From NCBI GenBank assembly GCA_037349105.1, contig JAYJMM010000039.1, positions 5,982,501 to 6,046,500 of the forward strand: a stretch of DNA of 64,000 nucleotides, written 5' to 3'. The notes under the pieces are model-generated. The model was not told the origin of the DNA, did no database searches, and saw only the letters and a program-made list of their open reading frames with translations. Below are positions 24,401-33,600 of this stretch, piece by piece (position 1 is the stretch's first letter; every line of letters starts with the position of its first letter). The translations under genes were made by a program, and so were the position numbers. The stretch is from Limnomonas spitsbergensis (Eukaryota > Chlorophyta > Chlorophyceae > Chlamydomonadales).

Positions 24401-26391
24401 TGGGCGCTTGCTTGCTGGTGTACCGATGCCGTCCTGTTAAAGCCATGTGCGGTGTTGATCCTGCGGGGTTGCGCGACGTGGTGCGAGTGGCCATGAGCGT
24501 ATGTGCACCGTACATGGAAAACCCTAAACCTCAACCCCTTAACCCCGGGATGGCACTGCTGAAATCACGTTCGGAGTTGATCCTGCGGGGTTGCGCCATG
24601 TGGTGCGGTGACCATGAGTGTACGAGTGAACAAAAGCCCTAAAACCACAACCCCAAATCCCTAACCCTGGACCCCGGCTGCGTGCAGTTGCTGGGACGAG
24701 GTTTTGGCGATGCTGCGCTTCATCGGCGGTTTGATGTTCAGATCTCTCAGATGGCCACGCACTGGTGCTGCCGATCCCCTGGAGACATGGTGGGTGGGGG
24801 GTGGGGTCCAGGGGGGGAGAACTGGGGTGGGGGGGAACTGGGTGCGTGGATCTGTAGATCCCCTGGAGACATGGTGGCGGTGGGGGGGTGGGGTCGAGGG
24901 AGGGAGAACTGGGGTTGGGGGGAACTGGGTGCGTGGATCTGTAGATCCCCTGGAGACATGGTGGCGGTGGGGGGGTGGGGTCCAGGGGGGGAGAACTGGG
25001 GTGGGGGGGAACTGGGTGCGTGGATCTGTAGATCCCCTAGAGACATGGTGGCGGTGGGGGGGTGGGGTCGAGGGAGGGAGAACTGGGGTTGGGGGGAACT
25101 GGGTGCGTGGATCTGTAGATCCCCTAGAGACATGGTGGCGGTGGGGGGGTGGGGTCGAGGGAGGGAGAACTGGGATGGGTGCGTGGTTCTGGGTGTGTGG
25201 TTCTGTAGACTCCCTGGAGACATGGTGGGGGGTGGGGGGGAGGGTTTAGGGTCAGGGGGTGAACTTGGTGTATGTGTTTCGGGAGTTTGCTGGCTGGGTT
25301 GTTGATGGTTTCATGGTTTAGGGTGAGTGGGGAGGATAAGGGTTGGGCGTGGACTGGGTGCGTGGATCTGTACCACTGTGATGCTTTGGGGGGCTGCTGG
25401 CTGGGTGGGTTGGATTTGTTGGATGGTTTAGATTTGGGTCTTAGGTTGGGGGCAAACAGGGTGTGTGGTTTGGGTTAGGTGGGTGGGGGATTCAGGTATA
25501 AGGTTGGGGGGCCGTTGGCTGGGTTGGTTGAATGTTTAAGGGTATAAGGTTGGGGGTGAGCAGGGTGTGTGGTTCTGAGGCGTGGCGATTTGGGGAGCCA
25601 TGGCTGGGATGTAGATGGCTTTCCGCTGAACTGACGCGTGACCAACGTGCTGAATCATGAACATGCTAAATTTCGGCCGATAGCTTGATAAATCATTTTT
25701 GCGTGCTAAATTATGTAAAGAAGAACAGCAGTAAGCAGATACCTTGCAGGTGCCCCTGCGGATGCTGGATGCGTGACACGAGCCCTAGGTGTTATGATCA
25801 AGGCTGCATGATACTGCACCATACAGCACCATACAACAGGTTTAGGATGTAGGGTTTAGCCGGATTGTAACTGCCAAGATAACACGATACAGCATGGTAC
25901 ACGATGGTACACGATACAGCGTGGTGGGTGTACGCCTCTCAGCTGTGCCCCGCCCAGTGCCCCCTGCGTCTGCTGGAATTGAGTGCGGAATTTTAGCTGC
26001 TTGCTGGGACACCCCTGTGTACAGCTGAATGTCAAAGAATTCAAAAACGGAATCTTGACTTTGCAGGAGAAGACGAGGCATGTTTCTGATGCTGTCCACT
26101 GCTAGGGATGGCATGGGTGACATCAACATACCTCGTCTGCCTTGTGCGGTGTGAACTACAGGGGGCAACTCTGTTTGAGACCCTGGCTGTTGATTGGAAA
26201 TGATTGCCACCGGCGCCAGTAAAAGTCATACAACTCATCGCCAATTCAAAAAAAACTCAATCTTGACCGTGCAGGAGAAGTTCAACGCGAGCTTCAACGT
26301 GAACCTGCGGATCCTGTCTGTGGACAGGGAGCAGGGGGGAAACACCTTCAGGGATGAGTACGGCATCGACACGAAATTTGAAGGTTGCTAG
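9482..26391 (+). CDS. GT77-like nucleotide-diphospho-sugar transferase (gene C)
   Basis: Exons: 9482-9875, 10659-10786, 12442-12580, 13602-13731, 14298-14444, 15394-15524, 16291-16340, 18474-18620, 19831-20049, 21561-21773, 21870-21887 (tentative, 18 nt), 24688-24789, 26275-26391 (TAG). Phases agree throughout and give 644 residues (638 without the tentative exon). ATG 9482 precedes a type II membrane anchor (LLWWALVAALYVFYTYVL, about 15-32), as in Golgi transferases. Then NNTVLITVCDQLVMRKFGKS, the metal-binding DxD in HSDTDVTWFKDP (Asp167, Asp169), ININTGVYFIRHY, GHDQDGLN, a C-terminal half with LGLDRVLVMPKFQCFCAK, and HWCC (about 597-600). This order matches the Nucleotid_trans (PF03407) family, whose plant members XEG113 and RRA arabinosylate hydroxyproline-rich glycoproteins. 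The exact sugar and acceptor are not readable here. About 89% of the 16.9-kb span is intron, mostly tandem repeats copied from its own exon edges. Confidence 0.85.
10281..10351 (+). repeat. GTAGCTGAA short tandem repeat
   Basis: Tandem GTAGCTGAAAT units, one of a dispersed family (also 21186-21271, 30223-30290, 60410-60441, 62705-62775, and inverted within the 66-bp array). It lies downstream of a sequence (10050-10130) resembling those flanking other copies. Confidence 0.8.
10461..10565 (+). repeat. Dispersed repeat R2 in gene C intron 1
   Basis: Two partial repeats of CTGAACCTGTGCCGTA..GTACAATCCGGCTT, as in the gene A intron. Confidence 0.6.
10826..11736 (+). mobile_element. TIR transposon-like element, copy 1
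   Basis: Outer ends TACTTACCTTCAGTCCGATT and, inverted, TACCGTGATAACAGTC. Internal sequence (TTTCAAGAAAACGA, GTAGCGCTGTTCATGTCGCA, CAGCCTCCGATCAGAAA) matches the reverse complement of 23720-24313. It carries a 23-bp satellite that the other copy lacks. Non-autonomous; lies within gene C intron 2. Confidence 0.65.
11016..11381. repeat. 23-bp tandem repeat
   Basis: About 16 nearly identical head-to-tail copies containing GAGCATCTAAATGCTATCGT. The uniformity points to recent expansion inside the TIR element. Confidence 0.97.
12660..12715 (+). repeat. Copy of gene C exon-3 end and donor
   Basis: GGCCCTCACATCAACATTGA..CACAGGGGTG repeats the end of exon 3 (GGCCCTCACATCAACATCAA..TACAG then GTATGTG). 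The copy's donor is changed. Downstream (12820-12950) are CCCTAAA-rich telomere-like words. Confidence 0.7.
13053..13190. repeat. 14-bp tandem repeat
   Basis: About nine copies of CTGTGTGTGCATGG in gene C intron 3. Confidence 0.95.
13268..13364. repeat. Perfect 46-bp inverted repeat with 5-nt loop
   Basis: Left arm 13268-13313 (starts GTCTACCGGTACTAGG) and right arm 13319-13364 (ends CCGGTAGAC) are perfect reverse complements, with loop CAATT. It lies in gene C intron 3. Could be a foldback element or an RNA hairpin. Confidence 0.97.
13410..13488. repeat. Nested inverted repeat
   Basis: Outer arms GGATGGATTGCCTTGCCTTG.. and ..CCCAAGGCAAGGCCATCC pair except for a four-base bulge. Inner arms AGTGTTGGCA / TGCCAACACT are perfect. 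It begins 45 bp after the previous hairpin. Confidence 0.85.
13838..13885 (+). repeat. Copy of gene C exon-4 end and donor
   Basis: GGCCACGACCAAGATGGACT..CAACCTGATGGTCAGGTCAG repeats the exon-4 end (13699-13737) with one mismatch, including the donor. Confidence 0.85.
14128..14185 (+). repeat. Decayed copy of gene C exon-5 start
   Basis: CAGAGACTTCTGGCAAAACC..CGACCCAAACATGCCTTCGC resembles the exon-5 acceptor and start (CAGGGGGAGCGACTTCTGGG..CAACCACGACCCTAACATGC) and lies about 165 bp upstream of it. Confidence 0.7.
14450..15090. repeat. About 57-bp degenerate minisatellite
   Basis: About 11 diverged units with AGGATCTAGATCCAGCTCCA, then AACCTAGCTGGAGCGGTGGA. Fills the first part of gene C intron 5. 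Confidence 0.85.
15150..15393 (+). repeat. Array of gene C exon-6 acceptor copies
   Basis: Units of about 50-67 bp each contain GTGCCCTGCTCACAG followed by CTACACCA, the 3' splice site and first codons of exon 6. The last CAG (15391-15393) leads into the real exon; three earlier copies (ending near 15180, 15256 and 15330) lack the rest of it. Confidence 0.85.
15525..15950. repeat. G-rich repeats downstream of gene C exon 6
   Basis: Units of about 58 bp with GGGTGGGC..GGGGCTGGGGTGG and GGATGCAACTT, then GGGCTAGGGT-type short repeats. The first unit overlaps the exon-6 donor. Runs of three to five G suggest G-quadruplex potential. Confidence 0.8.
16078..16240. repeat. 35-bp tandem repeat
   Basis: About five copies of GTAGATCACATGTCGAAGAT..CACAGCGCACCATGG just upstream of gene C exon 7. 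Confidence 0.95.
16415..18013. repeat. 19-bp satellite, 1.6 kb
   Basis: About 80 copies of ATGTTGTGGATGTGGATAC with interspersed variants carrying an extra TGTGGAT or lacking one. It is open in several frames on both strands, giving repetitive pseudo-proteins (MLWMWIHVVDVDT-like) that I do not regard as genes. Lies in gene C intron 7. Confidence 0.97.
18580..19020 (+). repeat. Array of gene C exon-8 end and donor copies
   Basis: The exon-8 end GGGCCTGGACAGGGTGCTGG..TCATGCCTAAG with donor GTGGGGACAC recurs about five times in the following 400 bp, separated by GATGTGTGAATG repeats. The copies decay gradually (ATGCTTAAG, ATACCCAAG, ATATCTAAG). Confidence 0.92.
19030..19230. repeat. About 38-bp tandem repeat
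   Basis: About five units of GTGTGAATGGCTGGACTGAG..GTGTGGAGAC in gene C intron 8. Confidence 0.85.
19323..19369. repeat. Poly-C tract and (CA)n
   Basis: A run of about 20 C followed by about 12 CA dinucleotides. Confidence 0.95.
19480..19830 (+). repeat. Array of gene C exon-9 acceptor/start copies
   Basis: Before real exon 9 there are three copies of its acceptor and start: CAGTTCCAGTGCTTTTGCTC, then GTCCCACTGCTTTCGCGCCA, then TTCCAATGTTTCTTGCGCCA. The last, at about 19647, extends 75 bp into exon sequence (GTCGCCTGCCGCGTGTACGG). Similarity to the exon grows toward it. Confidence 0.92.
20050..21030 (+). repeat. Degenerate copies of gene C exon-9 end and donor
   Basis: The exon-9 end GTGCCAGATGCAATCAAG plus GTGGGAGGGAAGGAAGCG recurs about six times with rising divergence, at about 20250, 20365, 20505, 20645, 20740 and 20985. 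CCAGACCACCGGTTAGTGCG repeats lie between. One copy lost the GT (CAAGGCGGGAGG). Confidence 0.8.
20831..20940 (+). repeat. Dispersed repeat R1 in gene C intron 9
   Basis: Contains GCACTGTCACCAGGGCCTTT, CCAACCAGACGGTTGGACGC and GGGCCCAGAGGTCTAATGTC; colinear with 27652-27810. Confidence 0.75.
21186..21271 (+). repeat. GTAGCTGAAGT tandem repeat
   Basis: Eight or so copies of the 10-bp unit TAGCTGAAGTG, a member of the dispersed GTAGCTGAA family. Confidence 0.92.
21340..21560 (+). repeat. Duplicated acceptor region of gene C exon 10
   Basis: A segment with ACCCACGTTAATTGTGCTGG..TCACATCCACAGTGCTCCCC..CAGCAG is repeated as ACCCACGTGAATCATGAGGG..TCACATCCACAGTCCTCCCC..ATGCAG, and only the second leads into exon 10. 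The GAGGGAGGGCAG part resembles MITE ends. Confidence 0.75.
21938..23195. repeat. AT-rich satellite with ACCGGT cores
   Basis: 1.25 kb of TATATTTACCGGTATTATAT units in two lengths (about 20 and 35 bp, the longer adding AGTAGTATTA). Each unit holds the palindrome ACCGGT. Lies in gene C intron 11. Confidence 0.96.
23720..24313 (-). mobile_element. TIR transposon-like element, copy 2
   Basis: Ends TACCGTAGTATCAGTC..TTCGTTTT and, inverted, TACCATAGTATCAGTC..TTCGTTTT: about 28-bp TIRs with four mismatches starting at a TA. It matches copy 1 (10826-11736) in inverse orientation at both flanks, while the middle differs. It carries a remnant ORF on the minus strand. Lies in gene C intron 11. Confidence 0.72.
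23730..24170 (-). pseudogene. Remnant transposon ORF, unrecognised family
   Basis: Minus-strand frame reading SSAVHVANTNLPGAAP, ATVIIDLDPDVEIVGERP and FQPQQK, then an in-frame TAA, then ARYYEGVPLLQAIRWAKE, AARPATIQRKGKRFERFW, RSEKRTNKKVSK and KTKID with its stop TGA inside the terminal inverted repeat. It looks like the basic C-terminal tail of a transposon protein. One premature stop and no N-terminal domain. Copy 1 keeps only the SSAVHVA part. Confidence 0.5.
24430..24620 (+). repeat. About 122-bp duplicated segment
   Basis: GTTGATCCTGCGGGGTTGCG..CGTGGTGCG..GCCATGAGCGTA is followed about 125 bp later by GTTGATCCTGCGGGGTTGCG..CATGTGGTGCGG..CCATGAGTGTA. Confidence 0.8.
24768..25250 (+). repeat. 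87-bp array of gene C exon-12 end and donor
   Basis: Exon 12 ends CGATCCCCTGGAGACATG before GTGGGTGGGG. The following units each contain AGATCCCCTGGAGACATGGT or its CCCTAGAGA variant, then GGTGGGGTCGAGGGAGGGAG. Four good copies plus a shortened one. The intron continues G-rich to about 25600. Confidence 0.92.
25855..25925 (-). repeat. Dispersed repeat R2, inverted copy
   Basis: Reverse complement contains CTGTATCGTGTTATCTTGGC..AGTTACAATCCGGCTAAAC, matching the + copies at 1835 and 10461. Confidence 0.55.
26010..26075 (+). repeat. Copy of gene C exon-13 acceptor and start
   Basis: AATTCAAAAACGGAATCTTG..ACTTTGCAGGAGAAGACGAGG repeats the real acceptor at 26245-26290 (AATTCAAAAAAAACTCAATC..TTGACCGTGCAGGAGAAG). 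It includes a usable CAG but diverges after four codons. Confidence 0.8.
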
Positions 26392-26429
26392 AAGATGAGC
26401 GGTACTGACGGAATGTCTGTGCTGTGGAT

Positions 26430-26960
26430 CTGTGAATAAAGACATCTCCTTCAAGTTTGAATCCGTGGATGTGGATCTCCTTCTAATTTGAATCCATGAA
26501 TGTGGATCTCAATTTAGTTTGAATCCGTGGATGTGGATCTCCGTTTAATTTGAATCCATGAATGTGGATCTCAATTTAGTTTGAATCCGTGGATGTGGAT
26601 CTCCTTTCCATTCGAATCCATGGATGTGGATCTCATTTTAATTTAAAACCGTAAATATTGACCTCCTTTAAAATTGAATCCATGGGTGCGGATCTCCTTT
26701 TAACTTGAATTCGAGGATATAGTTCTCCTTTCATTTGAATCCATGGGTGCGGATCTCCTTTTAATTTGAATCTATGAATCCGCATCCCCTTCAAGCTTCA
26801 ATCCATTAGCGTGAATGTCCATTTTATGTTTAGAACAGTGCATACCCGCTGGGCCCTGTTCTCCATTTTATGTGAATCCCTGAACGTGAAATCCTGCTTG
26901 TTTCAATCTATGGATGTGGTTAGCCTTTTAATTCGATGCCGTGGATATGGATCTCCGTTT
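26430..26960. repeat. About 36-bp degenerate repeat after gene C stop
   Basis: Some 14 diverged units of TGGATCTCCTTTTAATTTGA..ATCCATGGATG, starting about 40 bp after the gene C stop codon and therefore probably in or near the 3' UTR. Confidence 0.85.
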
Positions 26961-27247
26961 CAGCTGGGTTATATGCCTTTTATCACTTATATGTATAGTT
27001 GCATCCGCTCGGTTTCTGTTGAGGCGTTCAGAAAATATAAGCACGTGTCTAGAGTGTACAACTTTGTGCAATTAATTGAAAGGGGTATTGCGTGAGCACA
27101 GATCGGCGCTCGTTGATTAAAGGGAGGGACATCATCCTTAGACTTGAACAGTCATGCACGTGTGTCTTACAGTCACACTCTGGCGGTGTTGATCATAACT
27201 GCCATGCCGGTGCAGCAATGATGCCGATAAATATTGTTCAACCTGGC

Positions 27248-27490
27248 TGCTAGGACTGGATAGTGGATCTTGGAACCACCCACAAAGGATCCCTTGATCC
27301 GGTTGACTGGTCAACAATCGTGTTCAGCCTGGCTGCTAGGAATCTAAAGTGGATCCTGGATCCAGCCACAAAGGATCCCTTGATCCGGTTAACTGATCAA
27401 CAATCATGTTCAACCTGGCTGCTAGGAATCGAAAGTGGATCCTGGATCCAGCCACGAGGGATCCCTTGATCCAGTTGACTAGTCAACATA
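27248..27490. repeat. 86-bp tandem repeat
   Basis: Three copies containing GGATCCCTTGATCCGGTT and CCTGGCTGCTAGGAATC, rich in GGATCC. Confidence 0.92.
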
Positions 27491-27651
27491 GGTGCCCAAC
27501 TGCCCACTTCTTCAAACCGCGCTGTGGCATTCTCCTCATGCCTTCAAGCATGATGAGCTGCTTTGCATGTAACCCATCTCGTACCGAGATCAGCATATGT
27601 CAATGACTTCACACCGAGTTCAGCATATGTATGGGTCGTCGCGTGAACGTT

Positions 27652-27810
27652 GGTACGAACTGCACTGTCAGCATGGCCTTTCCTTCCAACCAGACGGTTG
27701 GGTGCTCGTGCGACTAAGCCTCTTTGTGCAAGGCCCAGAGGTGTTATGTCATTGACAGAGATTGACGGGCACAAGTCCCTTGCATCAAATGTGATGCCCC
27801 GCTGGACTGA
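27652..27810 (+). repeat. Dispersed repeat R1, longest copy
   Basis: Colinear with 20831-20940 and extends further to ATCAAATGTGATGCCCCGCT. That tail alone also occurs at 6722-6780 and inverted at 12733-12785. At least 160 bp; no coding capacity seen. Confidence 0.75.
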
Positions 27811-30222
27811 ACAAACTTCACATTGTGGTGTATTGGTGTATGCCGCCTTTTTGTGCGGACACTTTGGGACAGCCGTTTGCTTGCGGGCTGTCCCAGTTCC
27901 TGTCTCGTAATGAGGAAAAGGGAATGGAACTCGAGGCAAGAGGAAAGACAGAGAGGAGCGTAAAGGACAAAGTGCCCCCCCTCCCCCCTTCCCAGAAAAC
28001 GGAAAGGCGGACCGAAGGTTCCCGCCCTTCACTTGAAAGCAAGAGATAGACAAAAAGGAAAGAGCCAGTCCCCAAGGAGGCAAAACAAAGACAACAAACT
28101 AGCCCTCAATAAATTTTACGTGGAATAAGTGTCTGGGTTTCTGCCATTCTGTCCCATGCATTAAGCCTGCTCCGCTGAACTGAATTTCGCAATGCCCAAC
28201 CTCAACCTCCTTCAATGAAAGGCAGTCACAGCCATGCTGTAATTCTCATTTTCACTGTTGAGTGCATGTTTCAATATTTGGGAAACATCAGTTACACTTG
28301 AATCACATCATAGGAAAACACAGGGTAGGGGGCCTCATACATCAAAATTTGATGCCTGGGCTACCTACCATAGATAGGCCAGCCTAGGTTTGGTCCCCAT
28401 CAGCCCAGGGTTGGCGCATGGGCTGCACAGCGGCCTGTCAACCTCGTGATCAGTGCATTAGTTGCAGTGCACAGTAGATGTACTGGTCAACCCTACCTAT
28501 TAATTTGTAGGTGAGGTCAACATTCAACAAGGCTGAAAATGCTGGCATTGTACACATAGAGTTGAGATATATGTAAAGAAGAAGAAAGTGCATCACTTCG
28601 TCTGTACTTTTTGAGATGCTGGCATGGTGCACATAAAAGTTTAGTTGGCAACCATGCGTCATGCGATTACATGGCTGTGCATTTTGTGATGTGGGGTGAT
28701 ATGATATTTGGCATGGCCGGGCGGGTGAGATATGAGATCACACAATTTAAAACCAATGGCTTTGTACACAATGTGGGGTGACAAAGAATGTGGCATGGCA
28801 TGCCTTGGCTGTGCCGGTGAACAAGTGCCCATGGATCTGTTGCTTTAGGATCCACGGGGTATCAGTCCCGATCAGTCTACTGTCGGTTGCCATTTCAATA
28901 CAGCATAGCTGTTGGGTTCAGCTAGCTGCCGCCTGTGGCTACCTTGAGATCGAAAACGGTATTTGGGCGCGATTTGAGCGTAATGACAACAAGGATGATA
29001 AGCAATTTACAGGACCTTTGCCACACACACACACCACAAGTTCATACGACACAGAGGAAAGAGAAGATGTGCATCCTGCGAGATCAGGCCCGGCCTTCGT
29101 CAGGATAGCTGGTTAAATGCATGGGCGTGACTTGAGAAATATGGAGCAAAATGGCAGCAGATAAGCCTCGTGATGACGGCTTGACCAATGTGTAAGGCAG
29201 ATCTCGCCGTCCTCAGGTGAAGCATCCCGACGCATCTCGACAGCTCCCAAGATTCTACTAGATTCTATACTCCTGCATCAGATCCCCAATGCAGGATACA
29301 ATCAAGAGTTGACATTTGGAAATGCAACCTTTACCTCCGAGGACGACTCTGCAGCAAGGAGGCGGGTGAAAGTGAGAAACTGCGAGTGTGAACGAGGTGC
29401 GAACTCCGAACTAAGGGAGCGCGATCTCTGATCCAACGATCCAGTGATTGTACAGGACCCGCTCCCAGGTCCAGCACTCAATAACAACCCGCAAATTTGA
29501 AGCGCGGAACGTCAAATGCAAATTCTCCGAGGAAGTTTATCTGCGGGAAGCGTTTCTGGGCTGCCTCGACCGCGCCGGGTCCTTTCAGTCAGCGTCCCCG
29601 CTACGGGAGTCCTCGCAAATGACGGTCCAAGAATCTTCCACTGCATGCGCCCACGTAAGAGATATCTTAGCTGTATGTGGAGATTGAACCCGCACATTGC
29701 CAGGCGAGCGGTGGTTCCTCCTCCTGGGAAGCTGCCATTACCATGCCTTGAGTGGCATCATGCATGCGCCTGCACGTCAACATTTCAAACGGCATTGCGC
29801 TGGGATGGCTGCACCATCAGTCGCCAAGGCGTGCAAATTTCCTGCAGGGGCTCCACAATGTGATAGGCATACGGCATACCTTTGCGGCACACGAGCAGGA
29901 TATACCGGTACAGACTGTTATTTGGCTCCACATCCACACATGTATGCATGCACATGCACATGGAAACATTCAAAGTGCATGCACTCTCCATGGCAACACC
30001 GCTAGACGTCTAGGCGGACCCTTCCCCACTAGGGAGACTCCACCATGGGTTCGAGGAAACCCGCGTTTTCTGCAGTGCACGCCAGATTACCGTCCATGCA
30101 CCGCTGGGCGGCCAACTCTGGGCCCATGTGGGTCAAACCTTGAACGGCCTGCTGCAGGTGGCCACAAACAGCAAGGCATGCTGCACAAGGCCTCTCCATC
30201 CGTAACGTGTGATATATCTGAC

Positions 30223-30290
30223 CTGTAGCTGAACTGTAGCTGAACCAAAGCTGGACTGTAACTGAACTGTAGCTGAACTGTAGCTGAACC
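30223..30290 (+). repeat. GTAGCTGAACT tandem repeat
   Basis: Six imperfect units of the dispersed GTAGCTGAA family. Upstream flank (30090-30150) has GGGCGGCCAACTCTGGGCCC, resembling flanks of the copies at 21050 and 10060. Confidence 0.8.
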
Positions 30291-30695
30291 CCTGAAACAG
30301 TGGCACACCTTCGCCGGTACATGAGTGCAGTTTCTTGCTTAGGCTCGGCCACGTATCAGCTGAGGCCGCCTTCCGAAGACCATACATCAGTTGATTTATT
30401 AATGACATGGCCATCCATGCTGCATCCATCAATGCATTACAAGACCAAGTTGGATAACAAGATCCAAGATGAATTATATGGCCATCCAAGCTGCATGGGC
30501 CGCCGGCCACAGGCCGGTCCAGGCCCGGCCACGTCCTGGGTTGAAGGCACCGAATCAGTAATTGTTATAACTGTTATAACTGCTGTACCTGTCCTGTAAG
30601 TAACTGGATTAAAGACACCCTCCAGCACGCGTTTGTGTTTTAATTACCGTTAAGGAGCCCTTACCAAACAAACAAATTGGCATTCAGGCCCCCGG

Positions 30696-33600
30696 ATGCC
30701 TCTCAAGCCGGTAGATGCGACCGCTGCCGGCTCGTCGTCGCCACGACCGTCTCCAAGGCAGTGCACGGGGCTGCCGGAGCGGCGCGTGGCTCTTGGCGGA
30801 GGCGCAGCAGCATCCGCCGTCGGCGCGCCTTCGCCACGACCGTCTCGAAAACTGACCTCCTGGCTGCCGGAGCGGCGCGTGGCGCTTGTAGGAGGCGCAG
30901 CAGCATATGGTGGCCGGTGCGTGCGGCGCGGTGTGCTGCCCGAGGGTGGTGACGGCTTGGCGGGGTTTGAAGCGCTGCCTGGGCGTCCGCAGCTCGGGCT
31001 GCCCCCCACGGAGGGTCGGGGCCAGGAGGTGGAGCCCGGGGTTCAGGCGGGGGCATCGAAGCGGGCCGGAGCGGCGGCGGAGCCAAACGGAAAAGGTGAA
31101 GGGTCAGAAATGTGGCCGGGTGAGGGGGCAGGCGGCGGGGTGGAGGGGTTTGGGGTACTTTGTGACGGATTAACAATTAAGTATGAACTATTAATGAAGT
31201 CTGGATTTTTGAGCACTGGATGTACTGTAGATTTGAGCTGCCTTCCCTCGGGTATGAAACTATGAATTCATTTTTGTTTTTTTAGGACAACGGCCTAAAA
31301 TCTTGATGATCGACTGGATATGTATGGATCCATCAGTATGGATCCATCAGTATGGATCCATCAGTATGGATCCATCAGTATGGATCCATCAGTATGGATC
31401 CATCAGTATGGATCCATCAGTATGGATCCATCAGTATGGATCCATCAGTATGGATCCATCAGTATGGATCCATCAGTATGGATCCATCAGTATGGATCCA
31501 TCAGTATGGATCCATCAGTAGCTATAATTGGCACCTCCAGGTGTCCCACAAATCTGAAAAATATTAAAGTAGTGAATTATGGTTCGTGGCAAGGGTCGTC
31601 ACCGTGAGAAACATACAGCAGTTCAGTAATCCTAATTATCAGACCGATTCCGACCCGTTCCGCGTCCTCAAATAAGTGTCGTTAATCAAGCGTCCTGCAA
31701 TCTGTGCCCTGCACCTAAATATTACTTCATTTCGTAACCCGCACGGCCTATTTACTTTATTTGTTTATTCATACCTGAGTTGATGCCATGCAAATCTACG
31801 GGGGTCATTCCGCACAGGTGTCAAGAAAAAACAAGTTTCGAAAATTAATTTATTTATTGATTGCGGCCTGAAAGATTCGAAGGGAATGATAACTAACCTC
31901 TAGGCAGCTCTGAATGGTGCATGCTGCAGACTAAGATGCCTGCTATCTGTGTAAGCATTTGTAATCATTAATGAAAGTAAATGCAGGCAGGGATCAATCA
32001 ACAATTCAAATAAATTAAGGCAGGAAGAAATGCTTACCACAGCGTGTGCAGATGGATTAACCAAATAAATACAAAATACCAAAATAAATACTGTTGGGGA
32101 TAAATAAACAAATGCATGCTGAGGTGTCTGGCACTGGGTGCGGACAGGCAAACATCATAAGTAAAATGAATGGGGACGGGGATGATCAGAATAAGATCAG
32201 AACAAGTCAATAAATGTAGAGAGATGCCCGACACTGGGCGTAGACAGGAATACGCAAATGGGATTAAGATACATGCATGCATGCCTGCAGGATAAAACAA
32301 GTCAAGAAAATAAAGAAATGCAGAGATGCTTGGCACTGAGGTGCTACTGAGTGCCGGCAGGCGCAAGGAAAGACGGGCAGGGATACGGAAATAAATAAAT
32401 AACTCGAATAAATAAAGAACTCGGACAAATAAATATCTCGAATACATAAATAAATCGAATAAAGAAATAAATCGAAGAAATAAATGCAGAGATGCCTGTC
32501 ACTGCGTGCAGGCAGGCAGGGAAGGCTGGCTGAAAGTGCTTGCAGGCTGCAGGAATGTTTGAGGCATCCACTTCTTTGCTGACACTGGGGTTGCCGTGAA
32601 CTGTATTATAAGCCGGGGGATGGGTCCGACCCCCTAGGTGGCAGGGGCCTTTTGCCATGATGCCTACTGTCAGAAAGCGCACAGGTGGCCCGTATGATAA
32701 CAATATTTTCGCGTTACAAAAAACGCCACTGCCGCCATGTCAATGCTCTGTAGGCCGGCGACTTCCTTCAGGGAACGAAGTTACAATTATTTTCAACGCT
32801 CCTAACTCGTTGCGTATTAGTCCCCCAGCTCTTCGTGGGATAGTTTTTTGTCGGCGCAGACGCGCCTTGGGGTTGCGTAGGCGCAAAAATTCCAGCACTC
32901 TACCAGCCACGTGCTGGGGTTGAGCAGAGAGGCCCAGGGTTAGGGGTGCTGGGTTAAGGTTTGGGAGGTCCGTCGGGCTCCTATGTTCGAGAGGGAGGCT
33001 TAGGTTAGGGAGGTTTAGGGTTCTGTGCTTAGGGATGTCCGCCGGTAACTTCTGTTTCAGAGGCAGGCCCAGGTGACGCCACGAGCTGGAAAATAGTTAA
33101 ACCGAAACCCTAGACCCTGAATCGGGCCCAGGATAAGCAGGGAGGAACGATGCGTTCGCCCTTAGCGCGCTGAACCCCAAGGAAAAGGAGTCCACCATCC
33201 ACATGCTGGGTTCAGGCAGAGATGGTGGGCTGTTCCAATCGGGGGGGGGGGGGGGGGGGGACCACGGGGGCCGGATGTGCAAAATGTTTCCAATTATGCT
33301 TTTTGTGCCGCGTGCTGCCATGCAGGTGCTCTGAAGGCTGGCGACCCCCTTCAAGACAAGGGAACAAGCTGGGACCAGGCAGCGGTTATGAGCTGTTACA
33401 ATTATTACAACGGTTTAACTGTTACAACTGATACAACGCTTCCAACTAATTCAATTGTTAAAATTGTTACAACCGTCACAATCGTGTTTCTCCGTTACGA
33501 TCGTGCATTCGTGACGTCTGATGCCATGCAGGTGCTCTGAAAGCTGGCGACGTCCTTCAGGGAAAGTACACTATCATGGACACACTTGGGTCGGGCAGCA

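Larger units (their letters stand above)
26392..30695. other. Intergenic region between genes C and D
   Basis: No gene supported. It contains a degenerate repeat (26430-26960), an 86-bp tandem repeat (27248-27490), dispersed R1 (27652-27810) and a GTAGCTGAA repeat (30223-30290). The stretches 27820-30220 and 30300-30695 have only short chance frames; 27940-28080 is purine-rich. The promoter of gene D should lie left of 30696, but I see no defined motif. Confidence 0.6.

Noticed and set aside
26811..27095. 94-codon open frame after gene C
   Set aside because: AT-rich, no motif, overlaps the end of a degenerate repeat; expected by chance.
29516..30005. Overlapping small open frames upstream of gene D
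   Set aside because: No splice-compatible link to exon 1, no conserved motif, composition like surrounding non-coding DNA.
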